DNA of 64,000 nucleotides, from the NCBI GenBank assembly GCA_003971905.1, contig RSEE01000012.1:806001-870000 (forward strand). Reading direction: 5' to 3'. The notes beneath the pieces are model-generated. The model ran no database searches, was not told where the DNA came from, and was given only the letters and a program-made list of their open reading frames with translations. Source of the DNA: Moniliella sp. 'wahieum' (lineage: Eukaryota > Basidiomycota > Moniliellomycetes > Moniliellales > Moniliellaceae). A program made the position numbers and the translations under genes. Position 1 is the stretch's first letter. Each line of letters starts with the position of its first letter. Positions 45,042 through 55,950 of the stretch are shown piece by piece.

Positions 45042-47566
45042 AGGGGAAGGGGGGGGGGGCAGGGGCAGGAAAGGCTGCTGATTGGGGAGAGGGTGGGGTA
45101 TTTATGTCTGGAAGCGAGGGTTACTAGTTACTGCTGGGGCCGTGGGCGGTGGATGGAGCATCGGTCTGGCCAGCACTGCTACGCCCTGCTACGCACTGCC
45201 ACGCGTGTCGGATGGGCGCAACACTGGTGTTGTGCGCCTGCCTGTCTCGCTGCCCCCGTGCGGACATGATGGCCGCGTCAGCTCGTGCTCGCTGCGCACG
45301 CGCCCACTAGGGCGAGGGGGGAGTGTGATGCATGATGCATGGCGCTGCGCAGCACCCTGGCCCACTGTGTCCTGTTTCGCAATCAAGTGTTGCTGCCCTA
45401 CCATTGCCATCCCAGATATCAGCACCTGCCAGAACGCACTTCTTCCCCGGCCCATGCTCAGACGGCGCACGCGTACTCATCCTGCGCCGCAATGCCTGAC
45501 GCAACACCATCCATCCACACGCCCAGCGAGCCTCGCTGGAAGACCAGAAGATCCAACCAAGAACCAAGAAGCGCTCCTGGCCAGCCCCCCGGCGGACAGA
45601 TTCGCAACAGAAGCCCGCCGAAAAGAGGCCAGAGGTCTGCTATCTGCCACCACTGCTTGGTGCTGATGCGTGATGCATGATGCGCTGATGCACCGATCAT
45701 CGATCACCGATCCCCAATCCCCGATCCCCAGATCCTGCGTATCGATATCAGCACGATAACTGCGTCCTACGTAATCACTGCCCCGCGCTCGGCTCGTCAC
45801 AATGTCACCTTCAAGCTTCACCCATCCCATGTGCCCTCTGATGCATGATGCACGCACCCCAGCGCACCCGCCCGCCCAGCCGCAGCCGGCGACACTAAGA
45901 CGGCGGCGTAGCTGGCCGCACCGTACACTCCCCCCCTGCCCCACCCCACCACGTGCCACCCGTCCTGTTCGCCCTTCCCGTCCTTTCTGGTTGGCCTTAG
46001 CGCCTCAGCCTCCTACCAGCCCCGACAAGATGGCACCGACGCTTAATCGCCTCGCCGAGCGATTCCTACCTACTCCCCACGACTCCCCACGCACTCATCT
46101 CGTCACTCGCTGCTCAGGCTCCGCCTCAGCGCCTCAGCCCTTGCTGGTCGCTTGGACCCCCGCCATCGCTTCGATAGCAGCCGAACAATCCAGAAACATG
46201 GGTGATGCAGGTGACCCGGTGACGCCTTAGTTGTCTCTCGCTCCCAGAACATCTTTTCTCAGCGCTCAGCGCTGCTCAGCGGTGAGGCTCACCGGTCACC
46301 ACAGAACGTCGCTGGGCCTCGAGCGTCGGGGCAGAGGTGATCGGGATCGGGTCGATGGGTTGCCGGATAGAACCGGTAACCCCGGTAACCACTGCAGCGA
46401 TGGTTAGACACATGGGCCGCCTCCCCGCGGGCACGTGACGCGTGAGCACCGAATCCTGTTATCGATTATCGCTTCCCTCGGCTTAGCGATTAGCCGCTTA
46501 CCCCCGGTTCCGTCTTCTCGACCGGCCGATGGGTTGATGCAATGGTTGAGGGTCTAGGCCTCAGGCAGAGGTTGCATCCACCGCGCGTGCTCCCTTCCCC
46601 CCCGCTTGGTCCGCGTCGGTGGGATGCGATGCAACACTGGGTCGACAGGTGGACCAATGCTTGTCGCTCCCGGCCTGGGGTATGGGCGCACGCGCAGAGT
46701 GGTGGGAACAAGGCTGAGAGTGTGTACGCATCGGGAGTAGTAGGTACGCCTTCCTCTACCGTGGTGCACAAGATATGGGGTGTAGGGCAATCGGCCGGAG
46801 GGCTGCCATATGGGAAAGCGGGATTGGATCTGACAGTTACTAAACTATATACTAGTTTAGTTAGAAGTCGAGAGAGACGCAAGCAGGCCGGGGCAGTTTG
46901 ATGGGGGCGTGTTTTCCCTATTTGCCTCGCCGAGGGCGAGAGGCCTCATCTTCACTCGGAGTCTAGTACTCCTGCTCTTGTATGTTGCGTTCATCTCAAT
47001 CGTTGGCACTGCTGCCCCAGCGTGAACGTGAAGTGACAAAAGCTAAAGCATTCTCTGGCCACAAAAAGGGCAGATCGTCAGCTGAAGTCCAGAGAAAGCA
47101 CAACGACTGGCTCAGGTTTTTGTCGTCCATCTCATGTGATCTCGTCAGCAAAGCCACCAGGCGGGAATCCCACTTTGGATGTGCTGGCGTCGCTGGCAGC
47201 TAGCTGCCTGGGCAACCCAACAGGACCACAAGCCGGCCCGGAAGGTCTATGGCAAGGGGGGCATGATATTATGGGCATGGATTAGCGAGGCGTGCATGGG
47301 CATGCATTAGCGAGGCGTGCATGGGTGTGGTGTGGTGTGGATTAGCGAGGAGTGTGCATAGTGTGCATGGGGGGGGGGGGGGGGTAAGGGGGTAGGTGGT
47401 GGGTAGCCATCGACGCAAGCAGAGGGGAGTAATAATAGACGCATCTCAGTGGGGACATGAGCATAAGCTGCTCCGACGCAGCCGAGGATGGTGGGAGTGC
47501 CAAACGAGCGGCAGCACGAGAACACGACAGGCCGAGGCGCAACCAAGAAAAGAGAAAGGAAAACGA
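45042..47566. other. 2.5-kb gene-poor stretch upstream of MAM3
   Basis: No conserved ORF, tRNA or mobile element was recognised. The tract is dense in short overlapping words: GATGCATGATGC (45327, 45667, 45839), GATCATCGATCACCGATC (45695-45712), CTCAGCGCT types near 46262, and a hairpin ACTAAACTA-tatac-TAGTTTAGT at 46839-46861. The 25-bp repeat at 47273-47359 and a 16-base G run (47369-47384) lie at the far end. Confidence 0.5.
47273..47359. repeat. 25-bp direct repeat, two full copies and one diverged
   Basis: GGGCATGSATTAGCGAGGCG followed by TGCAT occurs at 47273-47297 and 47298-47322. A third, longer copy with inserted TGTGG units (47323-47359) keeps ATTAGCGAGG and GTGCAT. It is followed directly by a G run. 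Confidence 0.88.
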
Positions 47567-48705
47567 TTAACGATCAATGATTAACGAAACTGATGATGAT
47601 GCGATGCGATGCAATGCACGCTCGTCCTTGGTGCGCCCCTCTCGCCTCGCCGGGCATGGCTCGGGTGGGCTGCGCGACGCGTCACGGCATTTGCATCGGT
47701 TGGAGCGCAGCGGTGGTGAGTTGGCGCACAGAGAGCTTGCCTCGGCTCGGCTGCTGGACCAGCAACGGCGCCGCCGCAGCACGCTCCCACGACGGCGCGC
47801 GGTGCCGCCAAGGCGCGGGCGGGAGCACGTCGCTGGGCTTGTCCAACGGCGCGGCAAATGGGTCGGGGTTGCACATGGCTCCGAAAAGTTGGTCATGCTC
47901 TCCAGAGCCGGGCGGCGGGCCAAGGGCACGCCAGCGCGCCGCCCCAACAGCGACGTAAGCCGTTGCTTCGACTCGTGCAACAGCCCTCCGCGTTCTTTCG
48001 GCGACCCCGACCGCGGCTTGGCCACGCCCCCCGCTCGCCCGCGCCGTGCTTCCTGCACCCCAATCGCACTGAGCAGCGCGGGCAGATCCAGTTCCTGCGG
48101 CGTCACGGGCAGCCGCAGCGCAAAGCTACATTCCAGCCCGGGGCCCAGGACCAAGAGGCCGCCCTGCATCGGCCGACTGCCGGGCGACCCACGCAGGCGG
48201 CAAGTTGGGCGTGCTCTTCGCTTGGCGCGGGGCCAATGCGGGCGAGTCCGTGTCGAGGTCGAGACCGAGCGCGTGCTGCGCCGCGCGCTTCGGGTCGGCA
48301 CACAGCGTCAACGGACCGACAGCGTACGTTGGAACGCTGCCATGTCGCGAACCGAGCCCGGTCCTACCACCAGCAGCGAGAGGCCCGCGCGCGCCAGGCG
48401 GTGGGACGCAGCTGAGTCAGTTCCTTGAGCAGTTTGTGCAACGTGGCACAGCCCCAGCTCGAAGGTAACACCACAACCGTCTTGCCCGTCAGCAGCGTCG
48501 CCAAGCGCACCGCCACACCTTCTTCCTTGTACACCCACGCGTTCCCAGCCTCGGCCACTTCCTCTGCAAGCGGTACCGCCCGCCCGGCCCGCGCATCGTG
48601 CTCAGCCTCCTCGGCCTCCGCCTGCGGAACGGGGAGCATACTAAAGTCCACCACCGGAGGGGGTGGCGGGACCGCGGCATCGACACGCGCGCTCACTTTC
48701 TTCAT
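47567..48705 (-). CDS. AhpC/TSA-type thioredoxin-fold protein (PRXL2-like)
   Basis: From the ATG at 48705: MKKVSARVDAAVPPPPPVVD, then an acidic helix and the core GKTVVVLPSSWGCATLHKLL, LLVVGPGSVRDMAAFQRTLS, LTLCADPKRAAQHALGL and LLVLGPGLECSFALRLP, LPALLSAIGVQEARRG. This order (strand, Cys helix, VGPGS, xADP..ALG, GPGxxCxFA, AAGV) is that of fungal AhpC-TSA_2 proteins related to PRXL2/FAM213. At the usual redox site I see one Cys (WGC) and not a CxxC pair, so peroxidase or reductase activity is doubtful. Frame shifts occur near 48400, 48300 and 48110, and the C-terminus (in the 47567-47900 region) is uncertain. Its start lies 8 bp from the stop of the next ORF upstream, suggesting both may be one protein. 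Confidence 0.62.
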
Positions 48706-48712
48706 TTCCCTT

Positions 48713-49588
48713 TCACTTTCTCTTCACCTTGTCTTGGGGCGAGCAGGAACGGCGCTTGGTGCGCGTCCGCCGGAAATCGCGCGGGGTCAGGGAGCTGTCG
48801 GAAACTTGACTCGACACGGTCGAAGCTAGGGAAACCGACGAGAGGGCAGTGCCGAGCGTCTCGCACGACGGGTCATCGCCTAGCGCCCGTCCAAGCCCCG
48901 CATCCGATGCCGACGTCGCATCCGAAAGGGACACATTGTCCAGCAGCAGCAGCTCCTCTCGCTGCGCGGCATCCATGCCAGCATCTGAATCGCCATCCCC
49001 ATCGGCATCGGTATCAGCATCGGCATCGGGGTCGGCAACGAGGGGCGCCGAGCCAGCCGGCGGACGAGACGAAGCGGGGGGCATCCAGTGCGGTCGAATG
49101 GGACGCGGCATCCCAACGCGCCAAGGCCGGGAGGGAGACGTTGGATCGGTTGCGGCGCGCCAAGCAGTCGGTGCGGTGGGCGTGGCGGGAAATGCTGGGG
49201 GAGAAGACTTGCTGGTCGGGGGCGGCAAGGAGGGTGGGCGTGAGCAGCGACGCGGGGTCGGCGCACGAGTGGCGCGCAGCAGGGACAGTGGTGCGGGTGC
49301 TGCTGTCGGTGTGGGCGGTGTGGGTGGTGTGGGTGCTGAGGCTGCTGGCGACGGTGCCGGAGCGGGCGCGCGTGGGGGCGGGCGCTGCGCGCGGCAGGGC
49401 GTCGGATGGGTGTGGACTGGCCATTGGGGGTAAACCCAAGGAGAAACGAGGGTCGGCGAGGGTGAGGCGGGTGAAGGCGGAGGTGGAGGTGGAGGTGGAG
49501 GTGGAGGTGGAGGTGGAGGTGATGGCGAAGACGAAGGCGAAGGCTGAGGTGAAGCGGTGACTGAGATGGGAGGAGGGATGGCTTGCAT
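48713..49588 (-). CDS. Proline-rich, Asp/Ala-repeat ORF, possibly the N-terminus of the AhpC-like gene
   Basis: A 291-residue ORF from the ATG at 49588 (MQAIPPPISVTASPQPSPSS). It has a long poly-Pro run encoded by the (GGAGGT)n microsatellite, a Pro/Ala/Ser-rich middle whose better frame may be shifted, then DADADTDADGDGDSDAGMDA, LLLLDNVSLSDATSASDAGL and a basic end TKRRSCSPQDKVKRK-TGA. The stop is 8 bp before the ATG of the AhpC-like ORF and one missing base would join them. A single protein with a disordered head is therefore as likely as two genes. No domain is recognised. Confidence 0.45.
   Translation of the reverse strand: MQAIPPPISVTASPQPSPSSSPSPPPPPPPPPPPPPPPSPASPSPTLVSPWVYPQWPVHTHPTPCRAQRPPPRAPAPAPSPAASAPTPPTPPTPTAAPAPLSLLRATRAPTPRRCSRPPSLPPPTSKSSPPAFPATPTAPTAWRAATDPTSPSRPWRVGMPRPIRPHWMPPASSRPPAGSAPLVADPDADADTDADGDGDSDAGMDAAQREELLLLDNVSLSDATSASDAGLGRALGDDPSCETLGTALSSVSLASTVSSQVSDSSLTPRDFRRTRTKRRSCSPQDKVKRK
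49479..49520. repeat. (GGAGGT)7 microsatellite
   Basis: Seven GGAGGT units on the plus strand; on the minus strand it encodes the poly-Pro run of the ORF at 48713-49588. Such a tract is expected to be length-variable. Confidence 0.9.
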
Positions 49589-50354
49589 AGTTTTCAGTAG
49601 ACGCAGCCAGGGGGCCAGTGTCTGCCTCAGCTCCAGCTGCGCTTCGGCCCCGCGCCCAGCCGCCCAGTAACTAGTAACTAGTAACCCAGCCGCCTAGCCT
49701 TGGCGGCACGCCCCTCTCCTCTCATGTCACGTGTCCACGCCACACATCACACACCACGCATCACCCGTCAGTACTCCGTACCAGTGCGTCAGCCCGCGGC
49801 AGCAAAGTGCAACTTTCACCCCCACCCCCTCTCTCGCCAAGCATCCACCACCAGCCATCGGCACATCACCCCACCCCATCACCTCTCCCGTACCACCCCC
49901 AGCACGCACAACGCCCCCATCGCACCCCCCTCCCCCCCCCCTCCCCCTCCCCACGCTCCCCTGTCCCTCCGCTGGCACCACATTTCAGGGTGTGACACAC
50001 GTGGCCGTTCCTCGGCTGCGAATCGCTGCATGCTGTCGGGCCTCTTGTCCAATCTGAGGCGGTAGAATACGAGTGTCCAATTACTTCCCACCGTCTCTTC
50101 TCAGGCACGCAATGCAAGAAAGCGCGCGAACTGCTGCAATGACAATGCGACTGAGGCACCCAGTATGGTGAAACATCAGCTCCAAAATCGAGTCAGTCGC
50201 AAGGGCAAATGTGGGGTAAATTGAAATTCCTAATGGCGGAATCAATGCCCAACCAACTCCCTGTCTGGTGTCGGCCCGTTGAAACACTCGGCGGATGCAC
50301 GCAGCGGCGCCATCGCCATCCTGCCGTGTCTTCTCCCCAATACCTCCCCCTCCC
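49589..50354. other. Divergent promoter region 49.6-50.35 kb
   Basis: About 770 bp between the minus-strand proline-rich ORF and the plus-strand NDUFAF7-like gene. It contains tandem TAACTAG words at 49669-49685 and a C/A-rich plus strand from 49800 to 49980. No gene was recognised. Confidence 0.45.
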
Positions 50355-52216
50355 ATGCTGAGCTGCCCGATACGCCCATTGGCTGTTCGGGCGGGTGCTC
50401 GCCGTCTTATGCTGCCCTCGCTTCCCCGCCGAAGGTATGCTACCAAGTCTTCCGATCTCCAGAAAGCCAAGGAAAACCTCAAGCAAGCCCGCCAACGAGC
50501 TCGCGGCCTCGTGCACGACGACAATGGTTCGATGCCGGTCAAGCGAGCACGCTTACCGGTCATGTCGGAGGAAACACTCAATGCAGAGCTTCTCAGAATG
50601 ATTCGTACCGATGGACCGATGCCCGTCGATCGATTCATGCAGACCATCAACGACGCGCTCCCTCGAGCGGTGGGCTGGCATACCGGCGATCTTTCCGACC
50701 CTGCCCTCGAAGGGATTGGTCGACCGACACGTATGGACCCGTTGCTTTTGCCATGTCGATAGCCTTTTTTTTCAGCTTGAACAACCTTTCCTATCGCATT
50801 CGCTGCTCCGACCGAGGCGAGCCCGTTGGCCTCGGTCCCGCCTTGTCTTTCCCTTCCCGGACGAATCGGTGCTGCCGGAACTGGTGGTGATGACGTGTGG
50901 CACGTTTGACTCGCTGGAATCGTCACTGCGGATGATTCAGCTGGTCGAGCCCAATCGCGCCCGAAGGCAAGCCCGCGTCGAACCTGCGCCGCGTGACCGA
51001 TTCCTGGGGCCGCAAACTGGTGCTGATCGAGCCGGGCCAGATCATGCCGCCACCGCAACGACACGAATTGTATATTCAATGGTTTAGTTCGCTTGACGAG
51101 GTTCCTCTCACGCCCGAGTACTGGACCATGGTCTTTGCCCAGGACTACCTTTCTGGTCTTCCCGTTCGCCTCGCTGCACGCGATGGCGGCGAGTTTCGCG
51201 AAGCGTTTGTCACCCTCTCCCCGCAGGATCCGAAGCAATTTGCGCTGGGCATGCGTTCCATTCCACTTGAAAAGTCACCTTGGTCCGCGCAGGACGCTCG
51301 GCCCAACTGGCTCCGGCCAGGCAGCCTGGGCATCGTGCCCCAAGAATGGCCAAGGTCAGCCAACGCCTCGCGGAGATTACCGCGGGCCGGTCCAACTTGT
51401 CTCCGCGCGGCCGGGCGGCGCAGCCGGCCGGGCCGGACGTTCGGTTGAAAACTTGATTGTCGAACGAAGTAACCGACGACAACGTCGGCTGGACCGGCGC
51501 CCGACCGACATTGATCCTGGTGCGGCCGAGAGTGTGGGTGGGGTGGCGCTGCTGATTGAGCCTACGACGTCGAGTTGAACAGACGTTGCCCTTGGCGCGC
51601 ACACCGGGCAAGACGGGCAGCGGTTTTTTATGCAGAGCCCCGGCGTTACAACCTTGCGGTGCCGGCGGACGTGCCGACGTTTGAAACGAGCGTGGCAGCC
51701 ATCTCGCGCGTTTCCACCCACACGGATACCCTCCGCTCGTTCTTGTCTGACATGCGGTTCGATACCTTGGTGCAATCGGTCGGGGTGGAAGTGGCCAAGG
51801 AGGTGCTCCGTTCGGCGCGCAACATGACGTTTGATGGCCAACGGTACAGCGCGCTAGCCATCGAGGCAGCGCCCTTTAGCCTCACGCACCACCGCCACTT
51901 TGTCGCCGCACGACAAAAAGCCGAATGGGCAGCCAAGAGGGGCGAAGGCGTGCAATCCGAAAAGGCTGTCGCCGAACTGGAACGCGCCAACGAATCTACC
52001 ACCGACTGCCTCTTGCCCTTTGTCCCGCCGCCGTGGCTGGACAAAGCGCTGCAGGCCCAGATGGGCTCCACCTCCGACGACGGCGTCAGCCCAAGCGACC
52101 TCTTCTCCGACCGCATGCGCAGGCTCCGCCTCTTTTCCACCATCATGGGCTACTTTACCATTGCCCAGTTGGCTTACATCTTCGTCAACGATCCCACACC
52201 TGGCGCCACGCCTTGA
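50355..52216 (+). CDS. Probable mitochondrial NDUFAF7-like (DUF185) protein
   Basis: The leader MLSCPIRPLAVRAGARRLML, PSLPRRRYATKSSDLQKAKE fits a mitochondrial presequence with an RRRY-A cleavage pattern. EETLNAELLRMIRTDGPMPV, DRFMQ matches the N-terminal block of the NDUFAF7 family, which methylates complex I subunit NDUFS2. Later blocks fit too: SLRMIQLVEPNRA, YIQWFSSLDEVPLTPEYWTM, VFAQDYLSGLPVR, GEFREAFVTLSP, then VSTHTDTLRSFLSDMRFDTL and FDGQRYSALAI. The glycine-rich SAM loop expected before QLVEPN is not visible (ELVVMTCGTF instead), by error or divergence. A C-terminal extension ends with a hydrophobic segment (LFSTIMGYFTIAQLAYIFVN). Frame breaks near 50740, 50970, 51350 and 51560 make this a composite; the last 213 codons could instead be a separate gene. 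Confidence 0.48.
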
Positions 52217-52351
52217 ATCCATCGCAATACCAAACATACTAGGGCCACAGCTTCTTCCAGGCTATCGATCATTAATCATTGCCTTAGACAGCGCCCACTT
52301 CTAACGACGCACATCTCGCGGCGCGACATACATGCATTTGCCGGCCAAAAA

Positions 52352-52446
52352 AGTGACTTCGCCCGGGATCGAACCGAGGACCTTATCCGTTAACTCAGGC
52401 ACAGGGCCACTGTTAAGGATACGTGATAACCACCTACACCACGATG
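52352..52446 (-). tRNA. tRNA-Val(AAC) with 21-nt intron, copy 1
   Basis: Folds as a cloverleaf: acceptor GGCATCG/CGAAGTC with discriminator A, anticodon stem TATCC/GGATA, loop TTAACA|C with anticodon AAC (read as IAC), and T arm CTCGG-TTCGATC-CCGGG. The intron (52388-52408) follows position 37 and ends GTTAA, complementary to the TTAAC of the loop, as in canonical tRNA introns. The spliced length is 74 nt. A run of six T follows as Pol III terminator. It is identical, intron included, to the copy at 58035-58129. Pair 4-69 is an A-A mismatch in both copies. Confidence 0.9.
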
Positions 52447-52690
52447 CCATCTGTTATGGTGAAGGATAAGGTTCTTTTTCCTCCTCAGCCCTTGGTGGGG
52501 GAAGTGTAGATGAATGAATGGATTCCCAGTTAGATTCGCCTTCTAGGACTCAGAACTAGGAGCTCAAGGTCTAAACTCATAAATCGTTCAAACCAAAGAC
52601 GATGCGCCTGGTGTGGGTGTGGGGAGCACTAGGATCATATCGTACACCAACCACCAAAGCGCTGGGCGAGCCCCAGAGGCCATGAGCTCG

Positions 52691-55528
52691 CTACAGACTG
52701 CTCGGCAGCGTCGTCGAAGGCACAAGCCCCAGTTCGAACGGATTGAGCCACAGCGGGTCCGCCAAGATGGCTTCAATCGGCAACCCCGACGAGTCCCCGG
52801 CGGTCTGGACCAAGCGGCTCAGGAAGGCAGTCGTCAGCGGGTCCACCTCCGTCTCGGCAGTTGGGTCCAGCGGCACACCACTTTGGTCGGCAAGTGGCAA
52901 GGCCAGCGCGGCATCCGCAACGGCGTTCGTACCTGTCCCCGAGGTGGAAGTGCTGCGGGACGCAGCGGTGGCACCTGCCTGCTGGCAGCCGAGACGGGCA
53001 CGGGGAAGGTGCGATGCCAGCCATTGCGCCTACAGTCTCGCCACCACGGCCATTGCCATTGTCATGGCCATTGGCGTCAGTGGACGAGGGGGTGCTGAGC
53101 CACTTGTCGACGCCGTCGAGACCCCCGTCACAACCCCAGCATCCTGCGTCATGCCCCCGCCATACAGGTGGCCGACCATATCGGAAGAGTAGCGTTCAAT
53201 GTACGGTTCGACCGAGGCCTGGCCATCGCCATGCTGGCGATGCCGGCGCATGGCCAGGACCAGCAGCCGTTCCAATCGCTCGCCCGATAAGTTGAGCGAA
53301 GCAGCGCGCGGGTCCTGCTCCATCGGGCGGATGGGAGCGGTCTCCCTGCCTTCCTGTGGCGCTTGGGGGCGAGCTCGAGCTGCCAGCGCGTGTTGCGAAC
53401 ATGGCCACGACGGTAACTCAGATTGTCCAGCAGATCAATCAAAAAGGCCAGTTGGTCGTCGATGCTGTTGCCAAATTTGGAGAAGGAACGGCTGATCGAA
53501 TCAATGACAGGAAACGAGATGTGGCACGAGGTGCGCCAGAGCAAGTCAAAGATGAACACCAGGCCACTGTTGAACAACGCATGGCGATACCCCCAAGAAC
53601 GGATCATGTCTGGTTCACAACCACAAGCACGTTAGTCTCTTTCCCTGGAGAGAGGAGATGGCAATCGCACAAGCGAACAAAAGAAAGGAGACGTACTAAA
53701 CCCGTGGGTATAGCAGCGCTGCATCCATAAATCAGCATCCGAGCACTGGTCACCGAGCGCCACACTGAAAACGATTCGGGCGCCTTGCCCTCGAGGAAAA
53801 ACTGGTCATAGGCAGTGTCAAGATTGGTCGCCTGCTGGCCGTACAGTTGCACAGGGTAGGTCGTGTTGTTTGCCTTGCCATATCCGTTCAGAAGATACGG
53901 CATATGCAGAGAAAGAAGCAACGACTTGGCCGTACACGAGCAACGCCCCTTGACACAGCAGAAACGGAAGACGATCAAGCATCTGCCTTTCCAACGACGA
54001 CGATCGGCTTTTTTGGTTTCAATGCAAAGGTATCCCGGTCGTCGATCCACCTCGGCTTGGATTTTCTTGTCGTACTCAATCACTGTCGCATACGCCAGAT
54101 GGCTCCGCCGTTTGGCGTCGTGCACGCCCAAATCACACAATTGCGCGTCAAGTCCGCCAGAGCGAGGTAATACGGCCAGATGCACATGCGCCCTACCATC
54201 TCGGCATCCACATCTTGTTCCTTGATGGGCACGCAAGCGGCGAAATACTCGGGCGACAGCACATCTTGCAACTGACGTCCCACTCGGTGGTAAACGTGCC
54301 TGGGTAGAGCGTGTAGGAGCCATACGGCGCCGCGGTCCAATCTTGCGCGCACAGCGCCAACCACACCGACGCCTGTTCGTACCGATCCAGCGTCTGCGCA
54401 CCTTGCGACACCTTGCCCATCCGATCAAACCCTTGTTGCCGCTGCGCGCACGCACGCATCCAGAATTGCCGGATGGCCCGCCGGCCACCCGCTCAACGAG
54501 GAGCCAATGACGATCAGCAAGCCGGCTTGATCCGCAGCAAGACAGTTGCGGCCGACAGTCCGCCCGGACCGCGGTCGGTCATCGCCTGGGACGCATGGAA
54601 ACAATCAATGCCGGCCTGGGCGAGACGCTGCGACGCCAGTGTTTTCAGAGGTATCGTCGACGATGCCCCAGATGGCCAGGCGCGTGGGGGGAGACAGGTC
54701 GTAGACGGTAGACGTCACGGCGCAGATCCAAGCGAGGTAGGCAAGCCAGAAGGGCTGGTCGGACAAACACAGTCCCTAGGCCGTGACGGTAGAGCGTATC
54801 CAGGCGGGCGAACATGGTGCGGTGGTTGTAGATGGATTACGGGATAAAAGTGGCTTTGGTAAATACCAGCATGTTGACCGCCTGCTCTTGCTCTGGGGCA
54901 AGAGGTTGAGCGCCGAGGCGATGAGGGCCGCAGGCGAGCCCTCGGCCGCAGGCGGAGAAGCGACGGAGCCGAGGGTGTCGCAGACGCCAGGGGTCGCCCG
55001 CCACCCGCAAGTCGGCACTGGCGGCAGTTGCGGAGGAGGAGGAGGCGGAGCCACCTTGCAAACGGGCGTCGCTGACGGCGCACGGCCCAAGGGTGCCAGG
55101 CGTGGGTCGAGAAGGAGGCGGCAGACAGCGAGCTGGGCCCCCACTGGGACGTGGCGACAGCCACGCGTGCCAGGTCGTCCAGCCCGCCGCGAGACTCACG
55201 GTGGTGGGGAGATAGGCGGAGGCGGAGGCGGAGGCGGGGTCGGGAGGTGGAGAGGGTGGGGGGCGGGGCTTGCTGCGGCGGATGGTGACGGTGCCGGTGC
55301 GGACGCATTGGTCCGGGGGGATGTCGCGCAGTTTACAGGCGGAGCAGATGGGGTCTGGCGGTCACATCTGGGGGAGGGTTAGCGGGGCGGGGGCGGGAGG
55401 AGCAAGGCGGTGGACGCACTTGATCTTGCTTGCGCGGCAGTAGTCGCAGGCCAGCTGCGCGCGGCGGCGGCGGGGGCGGCGCAGAGGAGGCGGGGCGGGG
55501 GCGATGGCATGGCGGACGGATCGGACAT
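52691..55528 (-). CDS. Zn(II)2Cys6 fungal transcription factor
   Basis: The ATG at 55528 (MSDPSAMPSPPPRL) leads, after a one-base shift, to ACDYCRASKIK; a 52-nt intron (55368-55419, GTGCGT, branch GCTAAC, CAG) interrupts the zinc cluster, which continues CDRQTPICSACKLRDIPPDQ, C. All six cysteines (C-x2-C-x6-C-x6-C-x2-C-x9-C) are present. The middle region has the feel of the fungal regulatory homology domain: VWLALCAQDWTAAPYGSYTL, YPGTFTTEWD, DAEMVGRMCIWPYYLALADL. Another 87-nt intron (53610-53696, GTACGT...ACCAG) joins THGF to NMIRSWGYRHALFNSG. The acidic/hydrophobic end is TAFLSRLVQTAGDSSGLPIE, AILADPLWLNPFEL, stop at 52691, a plausible activation domain. It is divergent from the dioxygenase gene 420 bp away. 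Many frame breaks lie in the middle. Confidence 0.82.
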
Positions 55529-55950
55529 TGTGCGGAGAAGGCAGCAGTTAATAGCTGGTGGCGCCGCCCCCCAGCGGAGCCCGGTGACTGGTGGCCGTGG
55601 CGGTGGCGCCTCCCCATGTCCGCCACCGCCCGCAGCAGCCTCGGCGCTGCTCGCCGGACATGGCTCGGAGATGCGCACGCGCCTCGAAGCCGACGCCCGT
55701 CCTTCCCGCCCATCCATTGCACCGCTTCCGCCCACGGCCTGTCTTGCACTCTGGCCGGAATGCGAGGCGCCGGCGGGCCGGCAGGGCGCCGGCTACCGGC
55801 TACGTTGCGCTCTGCTCCCATGCGTCTTTTGCCCCACACGCACATGCCGGCGGGTCGGCGCGGCAGGGAGGAAGGTATAGGGTGGTACGGCAAACCCAGC
55901 TTCCTCTCCCGCCGCCTCCTCACCCTCCCCCCTCCCTCGCGCCCCGCCCC
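55529..55950. promoter_or_regulatory. Shared promoter of the Zn2Cys6 factor and the dioxygenase
   Basis: A 422-bp divergent gap. Inverted CGG half-sites spaced as for Zn2Cys6 binding are hard to single out because the DNA is very GC-rich; I see CCGGCGGGCCGGC at 55769-55781 and CCGGCTACCGG at 55788-55798. No TATA box is obvious. Confidence 0.4.

Noticed and set aside
48598-49560. 320-residue plus-strand ORF
   Set aside because: It overlaps the AhpC-like and Pro-rich ORFs on the other strand; its Arg-rich composition and Glu/Val repeat arise from GC-rich DNA and the microsatellite.
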